64,000 bases of DNA from a virus, in the IMG/VR virus record IMGVR_UViG_3300005731_000127, positions 1 through 64,000 of that record; one strand, given 5' to 3'. This document shows positions 17,161 through 26,792 of the stretch, piece by piece (the first letter of the stretch is position 1; every line of letters begins with the position of its first letter). Under the pieces are notes generated by a model. The model was not told where the DNA came from, did not search any database, and saw only the letters and a program-made list of their open reading frames with translations. The translations under genes were made by a program, and so were the position numbers.

Positions 17161-17552
17161 TGTAGACCTCCGTTAAAGTAATAAAAAATGTACTGTCGAA
17201 ATATTATATCCATCTTTTTACTCGGTTTTGACAAAAAAACGTTCGGTTTTACAAAAAAGGCAGATATTATCAAAATAGTCGGTTGCTGTTCATCCGGCTT
17301 ACATAGTCAATTATTCGACACTAAAAAACAGAGTCAGCTAGTCGTAGGCGAAATATATTAGGTAAAGAACCTCCAACGATAGTTAATCCCTTTTAGGTTG
17401 TGTGCAGGCACGTAATGATAGCTATCACGCTAGTTGATAAAAAAATTTTTTTGAACAAAGTGCATCCTTTCTGATCCTTTAAAACTAAAAACAAATAAAA
17501 GAAAAGGTATAATAAGTTTCTTAGTAACCTTTCTTTTTTAATTGGAGAAAAC
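17161..17552. promoter_or_regulatory. Divergent intergenic control region
   Basis: 392 bases without a gene, between minus-strand replication genes and the plus-strand sugar cassette. Minus strand: TATAAT at 17208-17203, about 45 bases before the 17,160 start; no good -35 at 17 bp. Plus strand: TATAAT at 17508-17513 upstream of 17,553. An inverted repeat AAAGGT...ACCTTT (17504-17532) is followed by CTTTTTT and overlaps the plus -10 box. The rest is AT-rich with no other clear motif. Confidence 0.6.
17503..17539 (+). terminator. Hairpin plus U-run in cassette leader
   Basis: An imperfect stem (AAAGGT with ACCTTT, extendable through a bulge to TAATAAG/CTTAGTA) followed by CTTTTTT just 14 bases before the ATG at 17553. 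It could block upstream read-through, act as an attenuator, or protect the 5' end; no data to choose. Confidence 0.4.
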
Positions 17553-18419
17553 ATGAACTTTCTTTTTATTAGTGACTATTCCCTACAGCATACAATTGGT
17601 GGAGCGCAACGTAGTAATGACATAATACTTCGGGAAGGAAAAAACCGTAATCACGATATTACTGTATTACATATTGATACTGACGAAGGTGATATACTAC
17701 AAAAGGACTATGATATAGTTATATCTTCTAACTTAGAAGCGTTCTATAGACATAAGCCTCATGTAATAAAGTACCTTCAAAGTTTGACAAACCATGTACG
17801 GCTAGAACACGACATGTGTAGGTATCTATCTACGGAAGATAGAACTTTGCTATATGGTAATTGTATCAAAAGTTTCTTCTTAACACAATACCACTATGAC
17901 CGTTTTAAGGAAGAATATGGAAATATCTTTAAAAATGTAGAAATAGTTCCGGACCCTATTGACACTTCTGTATTTTATGATAAAAACATGGAACGTATCG
18001 ACAGAGTTTTGTATGCGGGATTTTTACACCCACTAAAGGGTTCCGATCATTTTGCGAAGTTCGCAGAAGATCATCCGGAAATGGGGTTTGATATTATTGG
18101 ATGGGGCGACCCTAAATACAAGGCATTTTTTGATAAGTTAGAGAACGTAAATTATCTTGGCGGCGTTAGATATGAGGATATGCCGTTGGTCTTTAATTCC
18201 TATCTTTCTTTTTATTGTTGCCCTATTATCAGTGAGCCGTTTTGCAGAACTTTTGCAGAAGCACACTTATGTGGAATCAAAAATTTGTATTGTAATGATA
18301 TGATCGGAAGTCTGCACGACATAAAGACTTATGGAAATGAAGAGTTTAAATCACGGTGCGGAAAAGCACAAGAAACATTTTGGGAGAAAATAGAAAATGA
18401 AATCAATAAAATTAAATAA
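17553..18419 (+). CDS. Glycosyltransferase, GT4-like
   Basis: 288 aa. N-terminal HTIGGAQRSNDIIL (G-G-A-x-R/E typical of GT4 acceptor loop), VLYAGFLHPLKGSDHFAKFA opening the C-terminal Rossmann domain, and PIISEPFCRTFAEAHLCGI as the E-x7-E donor motif. First gene of the plus-strand cassette; ribosome site TTGGAG. Transfers a sugar in building the cassette's glycan. Overlaps the next gene by 23 bp. Confidence 0.8.
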   Translation: MNFLFISDYSLQHTIGGAQRSNDIILREGKNRNHDITVLHIDTDEGDILQKDYDIVISSNLEAFYRHKPHVIKYLQSLTNHVRLEHDMCRYLSTEDRTLLYGNCIKSFFLTQYHYDRFKEEYGNIFKNVEIVPDPIDTSVFYDKNMERIDRVLYAGFLHPLKGSDHFAKFAEDHPEMGFDIIGWGDPKYKAFFDKLENVNYLGGVRYEDMPLVFNSYLSFYCCPIISEPFCRTFAEAHLCGIKNLYCNDMIGSLHDIKTYGNEEFKSRCGKAQETFWEKIENEINKIK

Positions 18420-19212
18420 TGGTATGGACTTTTATTATTATGACAGAGAAGACCCCGTAATAAATGCTCTAAAAAACGGTAATTTATTTGGTTTGCAAAA
18501 TTGGAACACGTTATCATCACTGGTTGATTTATTCGATAGAAGCGGATGTATTGTAGATGCAGGTGCTCATATTGGAACTTTTGCTGCCGCGTCTTTGTTT
18601 TGTGACGTGGAATTCGTCTTAATAGAAGCCGACGAAGAAAATATTGAATGTTTACAAAAAACATTTGGTAGCAGAAAAAATGTGGATATTGTTAACACTA
18701 TCATTCATAACAAGAATGGTCGAGCCGACTTTTCCGAAAGAAGAGGTCCATTCGGCTGGATAGTTGAGAACGAAGAAGGAAAGTATCAAACACTCACTCT
18801 TGATTTTATACTTAAAGACAGAGAAGTCGCTGCGATAAAATTAGACATCGAAGGGAATGAAATAGCTGCTATTGATGGATGCTCTGATACTCTTAAACAA
18901 AAACCTGTTATGATGGTAGAGGTTAATGGTTATTGTCTCATGCAGCAAAATAAAACATCAAATGATCTTTTGAGAAAATTGTATTCTATAGGGTATGATT
19001 GCTTTATTCAGCTTGGCGAATCTGTATTAAAGATCAACCCAAATGAATTCTTTCCGTTTTGTGTAATAGATGTTATCGCTATCCATAATAGTCAATCGAG
19101 TGTAATCGATTCAATTGACATGACAGGTGATATAGCTAATAATATTTACTCAAAAATTAAAGACCAAATGAATGGTGATTGTAAAAGTTATTTTGATTGG
19201 ATTGAGTCATAA
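18397..19212 (+). CDS. FkbM-family methyltransferase
   Basis: 271 aa. SAM-binding motif I IVDAGAHIGTFAAAS (about residues 47-61), acidic loop EFVLIEADEENIE, and VAAIKLDIEGNE, the K-x-D-I-E-G motif of FkbM O-methyltransferases. Likely methylates a hydroxyl of the glycan or its precursor. Nested between two glycosyltransferases with overlaps. Confidence 0.82.
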   Translation: MKSIKLNNGMDFYYYDREDPVINALKNGNLFGLQNWNTLSSLVDLFDRSGCIVDAGAHIGTFAAASLFCDVEFVLIEADEENIECLQKTFGSRKNVDIVNTIIHNKNGRADFSERRGPFGWIVENEEGKYQTLTLDFILKDREVAAIKLDIEGNEIAAIDGCSDTLKQKPVMMVEVNGYCLMQQNKTSNDLLRKLYSIGYDCFIQLGESVLKINPNEFFPFCVIDVIAIHNSQSSVIDSIDMTGDIANNIYSKIKDQMNGDCKSYFDWIES

Positions 19213-19907
19213 TGATTAGCCTACTTTGTCCAACAAGAAATAGAGTTGATATGTTGCGTAGGATGTGGACTTCCGCATGTGATACGGCTGATAATCCGGA
19301 TTCTCTAGAACTTGTTCTGTATGTCGATAAAGATGATACTGAAACGTTGACGCTTAATCCTATGCAGCATCGTGGATCAATTAAACATATCATGGAAGAC
19401 AAGAAAGAACTTTACGGAAACCTTCATAACATATGCGCTGCGAACGCAAGTTATGATATACTAATGGGTTGTGCCGATGATGTCATTTTTAGAACTAAAG
19501 GATGGGATACTAAAATACTTGCGGAATTTAACAAGATTCCCGATAAAATCGGGTATGTTTATCCGAACGACGGTCATCACGGAGAAAAACTTGGAACGCA
19601 TGGATTTTTTCATCGAAATTGGTTTGATGTTCTTGGTTATTTAGTTCCTCCTATATTTTCTGTTGATTACTCCGATAATTATGTTATGGATGTATCTAAA
19701 GGTATTGATAGAGCTATTTACTTAGGTGATGTTCTTGTAGAGCATATGCATTGGACATTCGGAAAATCCGAGTTCGATAAAACATCTCAAGAGGCTCATG
19801 TTCGCAGAGGCAGGGATGATAATGGTAAAGTGTACAGAGAATCACAAGAACAAATAAAAGAAGATATAAGGAAATTGAATGATTATACACTTACATATAT
19901 ACGATAA
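19212..19907 (+). CDS. GT-A fold glycosyltransferase (GT2-like)
   Basis: 231 aa. LLCPTRNRVDMLRRMW start, a strand ELVLYVDKDD, then GCADDVIFRTKGWD, the DxD-like donor/metal site. Short for GT2 but complete in core. Paralogous in style to the gene at 22,742-23,407 (also CPTRNR/VSKNRH start and xDDV centre). Confidence 0.75.
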   Translation: MISLLCPTRNRVDMLRRMWTSACDTADNPDSLELVLYVDKDDTETLTLNPMQHRGSIKHIMEDKKELYGNLHNICAANASYDILMGCADDVIFRTKGWDTKILAEFNKIPDKIGYVYPNDGHHGEKLGTHGFFHRNWFDVLGYLVPPIFSVDYSDNYVMDVSKGIDRAIYLGDVLVEHMHWTFGKSEFDKTSQEAHVRRGRDDNGKVYRESQEQIKEDIRKLNDYTLTYIR

Positions 19908-20775
19908 TGCAGTGATGCCTGTTCATGACAATGATCGAGTTTATAGGAATACTGTGCCTTTTTGCTTTGATGGTCTTTACCAGCATACGGTTAATACGCC
20001 AATACTTAATGACGTTGATTATTATATGGGGCAGTTTAATGATAGCTCTAAACTAAGTCTAGATTATTTAGAAACTAATTTTAAGAATTTTAATAAATGT
20101 CCAGAAAGACATATTCTAGATATAGAAGGTGATTGGGCGTATCGTGATGTTCCAGAAGAGATATTTAAAACTGGATGTAAATTTATAATGAATGGCGTTA
20201 AGTCTAATTATAGTGAATACTTGCATAATATTTTTGTTCGCCCGACCTTTTCTAAGAATCTAATGAGCCTTGTTAAGAAAAAAGCGTTTTATCATCCTAA
20301 TTACAATCGCGTTTTTTCGTTTCGAGGACTGCCAGACCCACACGGAGTTAGAAATGAAATGAAGTGTTTTTTTGATGATAATGGTTTTGATAATAATATT
20401 CAATTTACTCATTCATGGAAAGGGTCGTCAAATGATAAAAAGGATCATTATAAATTTGCCGAAAATATTTTAGGCGGAACATTCAGTTTATGTCCGAGGG
20501 GAACAGGTGTTGATTCGGTTAGATTTTTGGAATCATGTTTTTATGGCAGGATTCCTATTGTAATTTCTGATAATATATGTTTTGGTCATGATTTTAATAA
20601 GCCATTTTACTTTCAAATGGATAGAATAGATAGTGCTGCAATAAACGAAATATCAAAATTGCCAATTAATGTAATTAATGAATACTCTAGAAACGCTGTT
20701 GAATTTTTCAATACTTATGTTAAAGAGTATTTTGCGGACCCAACATTACAATTTATAAAATGGAATAGTCGATGA
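19879..20775 (+). CDS. Exostosin-like glycosyltransferase (GT47-type)
   Basis: 298 aa. The C-terminal half GGTFSLCPRGTGVDSVRFLESCFYGRIPIVISD matches the exostosin family signature (F-x-L-C-P-R-G, then R-x-x-E-x-x-x-x-G-x-I-P-V-I). The N-terminal half is not recognised. Overlaps its upstream neighbour by 29 bp. Transfers a sugar in glycan assembly. Confidence 0.75.
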   Translation: MIIHLHIYDNAVMPVHDNDRVYRNTVPFCFDGLYQHTVNTPILNDVDYYMGQFNDSSKLSLDYLETNFKNFNKCPERHILDIEGDWAYRDVPEEIFKTGCKFIMNGVKSNYSEYLHNIFVRPTFSKNLMSLVKKKAFYHPNYNRVFSFRGLPDPHGVRNEMKCFFDDNGFDNNIQFTHSWKGSSNDKKDHYKFAENILGGTFSLCPRGTGVDSVRFLESCFYGRIPIVISDNICFGHDFNKPFYFQMDRIDSAAINEISKLPINVINEYSRNAVEFFNTYVKEYFADPTLQFIKWNSR

Positions 20776-21380
20776 AAAATATCCTTTATAATGCTATGGA
20801 TAAAGAAGCTTCAAAACTACCGAATGGTGGCAAAATAAGCGATGGTGACCTGACTGGTCACGACATTAGAAATATAGTTAATAATATTTGTTCTAATTTT
20901 AAAATAAGGTATTTGGAGATAGGTCTTTATCGCGGTGGAATATTCTCCGCAGCTTTGTATAAAAATAAGATTGAAGCGGTTGGAATAGATAACTGGAGCC
21001 AAAACTGGTCATCACAAGATTCTAGATTAGTATTTATGGACCGCCTTAATGAGAATAGGGGTGAGAATACTGTTGAGATAATTGAAAGTGATTGCTGGGT
21101 TCCTAATCTTCTTGGCGACAAAAAATTCAACGTATATACATTTGACGGACCTCATGGTTGGCAGGACCAGTATGACGCTTTAGTTAAGTATATTGATAAT
21201 ATGGATGATAGATTTATTTACATAGTTGACGACTATGATATAGAAAAGTCTCCCGAAGTTGTTGATGCTGTGCAGCAGTCTATTAAAGACTTGAATTTAA
21301 AAATAACAGATGATTATACCTTTAGAGCCGGATACGGTTATCACGAAGGTGTCTATTTTGCAAGCTTGGAGAAAGAATGA
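20772..21380 (+). CDS. Class I SAM methyltransferase-like protein
   Basis: 202 aa. RYLEIGLYRGGIFSAALY is motif I, EAVGIDNWS is the acidic motif II, and NVYTFDGPHGW plus IYIVDDYDIE correspond to later strands with catalytic/metal Asp. Resembles the Methyltransf_24/macrocin O-methyltransferase group. ATGA coupling to both neighbours. Probably a sugar or glycan O-methyltransferase. Confidence 0.7.
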   Translation: MKNILYNAMDKEASKLPNGGKISDGDLTGHDIRNIVNNICSNFKIRYLEIGLYRGGIFSAALYKNKIEAVGIDNWSQNWSSQDSRLVFMDRLNENRGENTVEIIESDCWVPNLLGDKKFNVYTFDGPHGWQDQYDALVKYIDNMDDRFIYIVDDYDIEKSPEVVDAVQQSIKDLNLKITDDYTFRAGYGYHEGVYFASLEKE

Positions 21381-22291
21381 AAATTTTAACAGTATATAAT
21401 ACATGCGGAATTAATGGCGATAAAATTGATTGGTATATTCAGTGTATTGAAAGTATTTTAAGACAAGATTATAAAAACCAAAAAGTTGTTGTTTCTTCGT
21501 GTCTTAATTCGGAAGACTGTATGCGAAGATTAAAGAAGAAATTTGGCGATAAGATTATTGTTTGTTTATATAGAGATAGGTATATAGTTAATACCACTTT
21601 TAATAAGACGGTTCTTGAGTTTGGTAAAGATTGTGATGCTTACTTTTTCTTGGATTCTGGAGTTGATTTAGGTGATGACACTTCCGTCCTAAGTCAAATG
21701 GTAGAAAGGCTTTCTGACAGTTCTATGGTTTCTGTTCAAACAGATACTGATACTGGTTTTGAGTCTATTGGGTTAAAGCAAGATAGTGACATAAGTCAGG
21801 TAAAAGAAGATATAGAGATTCCTGTTGGAAAAGGCATCAATCTTCATTGTCAGCTATTTTCTAGAGATATATTAGATACTTTTGGTCTAGTCATTCCTGA
21901 TGTTTTTGCCGCTTATTGTACTGAAAGCACTTTTTCGTTTCTTAATGCCTGCGTGGAGAAAAAATGGAAAATAATTAAGGACGTAATTGTTCATCACAAT
22001 AAAGCCGTTGACGGTCCATCATCGTCACAACCCCATTGGTCGCCAGTACATAGAACTCCTTGGAATAATTTACTTTATGGCAGGGATGCTAGAGATTTTA
22101 TTCATGATCCGCAGGCTATTAGCGCCGGATTAGGTTACGAAGAATGTGGCAAAATAATGCTTCATGATGATTCGGCTTATTCTAACGGAATACCAAAACA
22201 CAAACAAGAATTAATAGACTCAGTTAAAAAGTATTTTTATTCAAACAAAGAAGAACTTAATTATGCCATCATCAACACGACAATATTCTAA
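21377..22291 (+). CDS. Glycosyltransferase-like protein (GT-A)
   Basis: 304 aa. YIQCIESILRQDYKNQKVVVSSC is the GT2-style N-terminus, with a central DAYFFLDSGVDL in place of DxD. C-terminal region has His/Asp clusters (DVIVHHNKAVDG). Coupled as ATGA to the methyltransferase before it; the end overlaps the RmlC-like gene by 29 bp. Weak DxD makes activity less certain. Confidence 0.65.
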   Translation: MKILTVYNTCGINGDKIDWYIQCIESILRQDYKNQKVVVSSCLNSEDCMRRLKKKFGDKIIVCLYRDRYIVNTTFNKTVLEFGKDCDAYFFLDSGVDLGDDTSVLSQMVERLSDSSMVSVQTDTDTGFESIGLKQDSDISQVKEDIEIPVGKGINLHCQLFSRDILDTFGLVIPDVFAAYCTESTFSFLNACVEKKWKIIKDVIVHHNKAVDGPSSSQPHWSPVHRTPWNNLLYGRDARDFIHDPQAISAGLGYEECGKIMLHDDSAYSNGIPKHKQELIDSVKKYFYSNKEELNYAIINTTIF

Positions 22292-22742
22292 ACATATAGA
22301 AAATCGCGGATCAATATATACGACTTATAATGAATCTGATTTTCCGACGATCAAATTTGTTCAGGATAAGGTGTCCGTTTCTAAAAAAGGCGTGATTCGC
22401 GGATTTCATGGTGACGACAAAACTTATAAACTAATAACATGTCTTCATGGAGTGTTTGATTTAGTAGTATTTGACATGGATAAACAAATAACTCAAAAGT
22501 ACCATTTGAATTCAGAAGATGATTTTTGTAACTCCATTCTTGTTCCGCCGCGACATCTTAATGGTCATCAGTGTTTATCAGAAGAATGTGTGCTACATTA
22601 TAAATGGAGCGAGTATTATAATCTCGGAGGACAATATAGCGTGTATTATAATGATGAAACAATAAATCCACAATGGAGGCGTCTTAACAAAACGCTTGTT
22701 TCTGAACGAGACATGTCAGCACCTAGTTTTTTGGATTTATAA
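22263..22742 (+). CDS. RmlC-like sugar epimerase (cupin)
   Basis: 159 aa. KGVIRGFHGDDKTYKLITCLHGVFDLVVFDM matches dTDP-4-dehydrorhamnose 3,5-epimerase: GVxRGxH with catalytic His, then KL-x3-x-G-x3-DV-x-D. VPPRHLNGHQCLSE covers the second half of the cupin barrel. Probably epimerises a nucleotide-linked 4-keto-6-deoxysugar. Shorter than RmlC (about 180) but core present. Confidence 0.82.
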   Translation: MPSSTRQYSKHIENRGSIYTTYNESDFPTIKFVQDKVSVSKKGVIRGFHGDDKTYKLITCLHGVFDLVVFDMDKQITQKYHLNSEDDFCNSILVPPRHLNGHQCLSEECVLHYKWSEYYNLGGQYSVYYNDETINPQWRRLNKTLVSERDMSAPSFLDL

Positions 22743-23407
22743 TGTTATCAGTAATAGTTGTGAGTAAAAACCGGCACTCTATCTTACAAAGATGCTTAAA
22801 ATCAATAGTTGATAATAGCACAAATATAGATTTATGGGTTGGTTATGACAATGATGACGAACTAACAAATGAAATAGGATTATTTTTTGGAGCTAAAACA
22901 GCCTCGTCAAAAGAATCAGGAAATAGGCATAAGTATCTATTAAACCCAATATCTAATGCGTGTAGTGGTGACTATGTTATTTCTATAAATGACGATGTCG
23001 AGGTAATGACGAAAGATTTTGACATCATTATAAATGATACGATGCATAGTAATTTCTGTAAAGGTATTGGTTATGGTATTTGTAAAGAGTCTTGGTCTAT
23101 AGGAAATGCAAAAAAAGACTGGGAAGAATCTTTAGGTCATCCATATGCGTGTTATCCGGTTTTAACAAGATCGTTAATTAACGCACTTGGATATTTTATG
23201 CCTCCACAGATATCTGGTCCCGGAGCCGATATAGCTTTGTCATCAGTTATTTTTGGTGCTGACAATCCACAGTTTTGCAATATTAGTGTCGATATTTTTG
23301 ATCACGCTTATGTGTCTGATAAAAACCAATCCAGACATTATAATAATTATACAAATCAAGACCTAAATAAAGATATTGAGAAAATAAATGCACATACTAA
23401 TAATTAA
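22742..23407 (+). CDS. GT2-like glycosyltransferase
   Basis: 221 aa. VIVVSKNRHSILQRCLKSIVDN start, strand IDLWVGYDNDDE, SINDDVEVMTKDFD as the DxD-like centre. Similar size and layout to the gene at 19,212. TAATG overlap with the RmlC-like gene. Confidence 0.75.
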   Translation: MLSVIVVSKNRHSILQRCLKSIVDNSTNIDLWVGYDNDDELTNEIGLFFGAKTASSKESGNRHKYLLNPISNACSGDYVISINDDVEVMTKDFDIIINDTMHSNFCKGIGYGICKESWSIGNAKKDWEESLGHPYACYPVLTRSLINALGYFMPPQISGPGADIALSSVIFGADNPQFCNISVDIFDHAYVSDKNQSRHYNNYTNQDLNKDIEKINAHTNN

Positions 23408-24896
23408 TCCTAGTTCAGCAAGTTTGTATCAGGATTTAAAAAAAGATTTTTCAGCAAAAGAGCCGAATATATGGGCTGGTCTTTTAGCAAACGCGGTACG
23501 GTCTCGGCATAAAGTTACAATCTACGATATGGAGATAGAGAAGCCCTCCGCTCATAAGTTTGCATGTGATATTAAGTCGATTGATCCTGCTTTTCTTTTA
23601 TTTGTTGCTACGGGGCAGAATCCAAATGCTTCGACAGCAGCAATGCACGGAGCTACTTTAGCTGCTAAAAGTTTACGTGATTATGGGGTTCGAGAAAAGA
23701 TAGCATTTATCGGTCCTCACGTTAATGCCCTGCCTTACGAAACTTTAGAAAAACATGAAGATATTGATATCGTTTTTTGTAATGAAGGAATTTATGCTCT
23801 CAAAAATTTACTTAATACAGATTTGTCCGATGAGTCGCTAAAAAGCGTTAATGGTATTTATTGGAAAAATGAGGAACGGGAAATAGTAATGAATCCTCCG
23901 GAGATGATCGTTCCTCAAGATATGTTAGAACAAGATATGCCGGGTATAGCTTATGACTTAATGCCTTCTCTTGATAAGTACAGAACTAGTCCGTGGCATA
24001 CTAATTTTAAAGGCGGGACTTCTCCGTTTGCCAGTATTTATACTAGTCTTGGGTGTTTTTCAAGATGTTCGTTTTGTATGATTAATTCAATCAATAGAAT
24101 ATCAAATGACACAAAAGATAAAAAGTATTCCGCTGCTGACTTTAATATCTTTAGATATTGGAATCCAGAGTTTACAATTAAACAACTAGAGTATTTATCC
24201 GAGAATGGCGTTTATAATCTAAAAATTGCTGATGAAATGTTTGTTTATAGACCAAAGCATTTTATGAGATTATGCGAATTAATAAAAGAAAGGGGTCTTG
24301 ATTTTAATATTTGGGCTTATAGTCGTGTCGATACAGCAAAGCCTCATTATCTTGAAACTCTAAGAGAAGCTGGTGTTAGGCATTTGGCTTTAGGTATAGA
24401 GTCTGCAAATCAAACAGTAAGACAGGAGATAGACAAAGGCAGATTCAAGGAAATAAACATTAGGGATATTGTTGATGAAATAAATAAAAGCGATATAGGG
24501 GTTGGTGGAAATTTTATAGTAGGATTGCAAGGTGATTCGTATGAAACAATGCAGCAAACAATGAATTTAGCATTTGAATTGGATTTAGCGAATATGAACG
24601 TTTACTGTTCTACAGCGTTGCCGGGGAGTCCTTTGTATTTGCAGGCTAAACAAGAGGGGAGATTTTTGCCAGAAAAATATTCTGAGTTTGGTTTCTTAAG
24701 TTATGATCATATTCCTGATAGTACAGAATTTTTAACTTCAAAAGAAGTTTTACAATTTCGTGATTATTTCTTTGATTCGTACTTTACAAATCCCGGCGTT
24801 CTTAATAGAATGAATAAGAAGTATGGTGAAAAATCCGTAGAAAACATAAACAAGATGACATCAATAAAACTCAAAAGAAAATTGTTAGGTGATTAA
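23388..24896 (+). CDS. B12-binding-domain radical SAM enzyme
   Basis: 502 aa. N-terminal Rossmann-like B12-binding domain (ILIINPSSASL; KIAFIGPHVNALPYE), then the [4Fe-4S] radical SAM cysteines Cys223-x3-Cys227-x2-Cys230 in LGCFSRCSFCM. HLALGIESANQTVRQEI is the SAM-site strand. Such enzymes methylate unreactive carbons or rearrange substrates. Within this cassette it may C-methylate or otherwise remodel a sugar; substrate unknown. The host must supply B12, as for the RNR. Confidence 0.88.
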   Translation: MHILIINPSSASLYQDLKKDFSAKEPNIWAGLLANAVRSRHKVTIYDMEIEKPSAHKFACDIKSIDPAFLLFVATGQNPNASTAAMHGATLAAKSLRDYGVREKIAFIGPHVNALPYETLEKHEDIDIVFCNEGIYALKNLLNTDLSDESLKSVNGIYWKNEEREIVMNPPEMIVPQDMLEQDMPGIAYDLMPSLDKYRTSPWHTNFKGGTSPFASIYTSLGCFSRCSFCMINSINRISNDTKDKKYSAADFNIFRYWNPEFTIKQLEYLSENGVYNLKIADEMFVYRPKHFMRLCELIKERGLDFNIWAYSRVDTAKPHYLETLREAGVRHLALGIESANQTVRQEIDKGRFKEINIRDIVDEINKSDIGVGGNFIVGLQGDSYETMQQTMNLAFELDLANMNVYCSTALPGSPLYLQAKQEGRFLPEKYSEFGFLSYDHIPDSTEFLTSKEVLQFRDYFFDSYFTNPGVLNRMNKKYGEKSVENINKMTSIKLKRKLLGD

Positions 24897-25415
24897 ATGA
24901 AAAAATGTTTGATTATTACGTGGGAAAAATTTCAGGACCATGAGGTTATTTACCCATATTATTCTGCTAAAGAGCATGGGTACGAAGTAACTGTAGCAGC
25001 AAATAAACCCGGAAAAATTTTTGGAATACTAGGCTGTCATATCAATTGTGATATTCCATGCGATTCGCTTTACAATAAGAGTGTAGATGATTACGATTTA
25101 GTAATTATTCCCGGAGGCGTTAAAGCTCTTGAAAAATTAAGATTGAATAATCCAGCGGTTGAGTTTGTTAAAAAATGGATGAATGCCGATAAGCCGACTT
25201 TTGTCCTGTGTAATGGTCCTCAACTGCTGATTACGGCAGATGTTCTTAAAGGAAGAACTATAACCGGGTATTATGCTATCGAAAAAGATATAGAAAATGC
25301 CGGTGCTACATATAGTCATGACGATGTTGTTGTTGATGGTAATTTAGTTTCTTGCCCTCATTACGATTTTATGGGCGAATGGCTACTAGCTGGGTATGAG
25401 TCAATTGATAGTTAA
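24897..25415 (+). CDS. DJ-1/PfpI-family protein
   Basis: 172 aa. The nucleophile elbow is FVLCNGPQLL, with Cys in the DJ-1/PfpI position but Asn where PfpI peptidases have His (CHG). Strand YDLVIIPGGVKALEKL supplies the Glu/Gly region. Family members include deglycases, glyoxalases and hydratases. It starts immediately after the radical SAM stop. Function in the pathway unknown. Confidence 0.8.
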   Translation: MKKCLIITWEKFQDHEVIYPYYSAKEHGYEVTVAANKPGKIFGILGCHINCDIPCDSLYNKSVDDYDLVIIPGGVKALEKLRLNNPAVEFVKKWMNADKPTFVLCNGPQLLITADVLKGRTITGYYAIEKDIENAGATYSHDDVVVDGNLVSCPHYDFMGEWLLAGYESIDS

Positions 25416-25995
25416 AAAACCTTGGGGTTACGAGTATCCTGCTTTCGAGAATGATGAAGTAGGAATATGGATTCTTCGTATTAAGAGCGGGGAATCTACA
25501 TCCTTACACTGTCATCCAAATAAAGAAACGGGGTTGATTGTGTTGCAAGGTATTGTGGCTATTGACTTTATGAATCACAGGATTATTAAATATAGTGAAG
25601 AAAAAACGATGCTTCGTCGTGGATTATTTCATAAATCTACTGCAATGAATGGTGATGCCGTATTGTTAGAAATAGAAGCTCCTAATAATAAGACGGATTT
25701 AGTAAGGCTTGAGGATAAGTATAATAGGAATTCAGACTACGAAGAATCATCGGAAGAACCTTCTGAGTTAGACCTTTCAAGACCTTGCAAATTTAATTTG
25801 TCGGAGTTTAACTATCACAAAGTAACAAATAAAAAAGAAATAGGATGGGCTAAGTTATTCATATTTACTAAAGGAGGGCTTAAGTGTGGTGACGATATGA
25901 TTGTCAAAGCTGGTGATGTTCTAGAATTTAACACACTCAAAAGACTCCTTGACAAGTTTGATTTAATTGACACGGAGTATATTACAATATGCTAA
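25396..25995 (+). CDS. Cupin sugar isomerase-like protein
   Basis: 199 aa. KKPWGYEYPAFENDEVGIWILRIKSGESTSLHCHPNKETGLIVLQG is the type II mannose-6-phosphate isomerase/cupin pattern (KPWG, HxH with Glu). The second half is a degenerate cupin repeat. A second KxWGYE cupin occurs at 29,838. Probably isomerises or epimerises a sugar phosphate. Starts inside the DJ-1 gene's last codons. Confidence 0.75.
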   Translation: MSQLIVKKPWGYEYPAFENDEVGIWILRIKSGESTSLHCHPNKETGLIVLQGIVAIDFMNHRIIKYSEEKTMLRRGLFHKSTAMNGDAVLLEIEAPNNKTDLVRLEDKYNRNSDYEESSEEPSELDLSRPCKFNLSEFNYHKVTNKKEIGWAKLFIFTKGGLKCGDDMIVKAGDVLEFNTLKRLLDKFDLIDTEYITIC

Positions 25996-26792
25996 AAATT
26001 GATAAAAATAAAATTATAAAAAGGGCTTTATTTTGTAGGTCTTTTGAGGACTGTTTGTATGATCAGATTAAAAAAGGTAATATAAATATTCCGGTTTATC
26101 TTTCTGCTGGACAAGAAATAATTCCCGCAGTGATAAGTAGCATCTGTGAAAAAATGAATATCAAACCTATGATATTTGCTCAACATAGGTGTCACTCTAC
26201 TTATATATCTTTTGGCGGCGATTATATACGTCTCATTCATGAGTTGTTAGGTCTACCAACTGGATGCTCTAATGGTATGGGTGGATCGGCATCTATTCAT
26301 GATCAGAAAATAAAGATGTTTGGTCACGATGGTATGATGGGCAGCAATATCCCAATAGGTACAGGGGCGTGCCATGCCTCTAAGCAGCCAACGATTGTTT
26401 TTGCCGGTGATGCCGCAGCCGAAGAGGATTATGCATTGTCGTCATATGGATGGGCGGCGACTCACAACCTTCCTATTTTATTCGTTGTCGAGGATAATAA
26501 TCTTTCTATCTTAACAGAAAAATCCGTTAGGCGAAATTGGGAAATAGCACCGGTATCTCAGGCTATGGGTGTAGAGTCTTATTCTATAATAGATACACAA
26601 GAGCAGATAATTAAGTATTCACAAAATTTCTTTAAAGGTCCGGTTCTTCTCAATATTGAGACGGTTAGAAAGTATTGGCATTCTGGAGCCGGAACTGATG
26701 GAGATCAATATGATCATCTAAGAGATTACGACTTAACTCCATTTAAGAATGTTATTAATCAACAATGGGAAAAGGCTTTAAGGTTACTATGA
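25989..26792 (+). CDS. TPP-dependent dehydrogenase E1 alpha-like subunit
   Basis: 267 aa. The thiamine-diphosphate motif reads FAGDAAAEEDYALSSYGWAA...VVEDNNLS (GDx...NN), and QHRCHSTYISFGGD plus MGGSASIHD match the E1-alpha active-site loops of pyruvate/2-oxoacid dehydrogenases. Shorter than usual E1 alpha (about 330 aa). Coupled (ATGA) to the beta subunit. No E2 or E3 gene is present, so it does not look like part of a dehydrogenase complex; two-carbon transfer to a sugar is a plausible role. Confidence 0.85.
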   Translation: MLKIDKNKIIKRALFCRSFEDCLYDQIKKGNINIPVYLSAGQEIIPAVISSICEKMNIKPMIFAQHRCHSTYISFGGDYIRLIHELLGLPTGCSNGMGGSASIHDQKIKMFGHDGMMGSNIPIGTGACHASKQPTIVFAGDAAAEEDYALSSYGWAATHNLPILFVVEDNNLSILTEKSVRRNWEIAPVSQAMGVESYSIIDTQEQIIKYSQNFFKGPVLLNIETVRKYWHSGAGTDGDQYDHLRDYDLTPFKNVINQQWEKALRLL

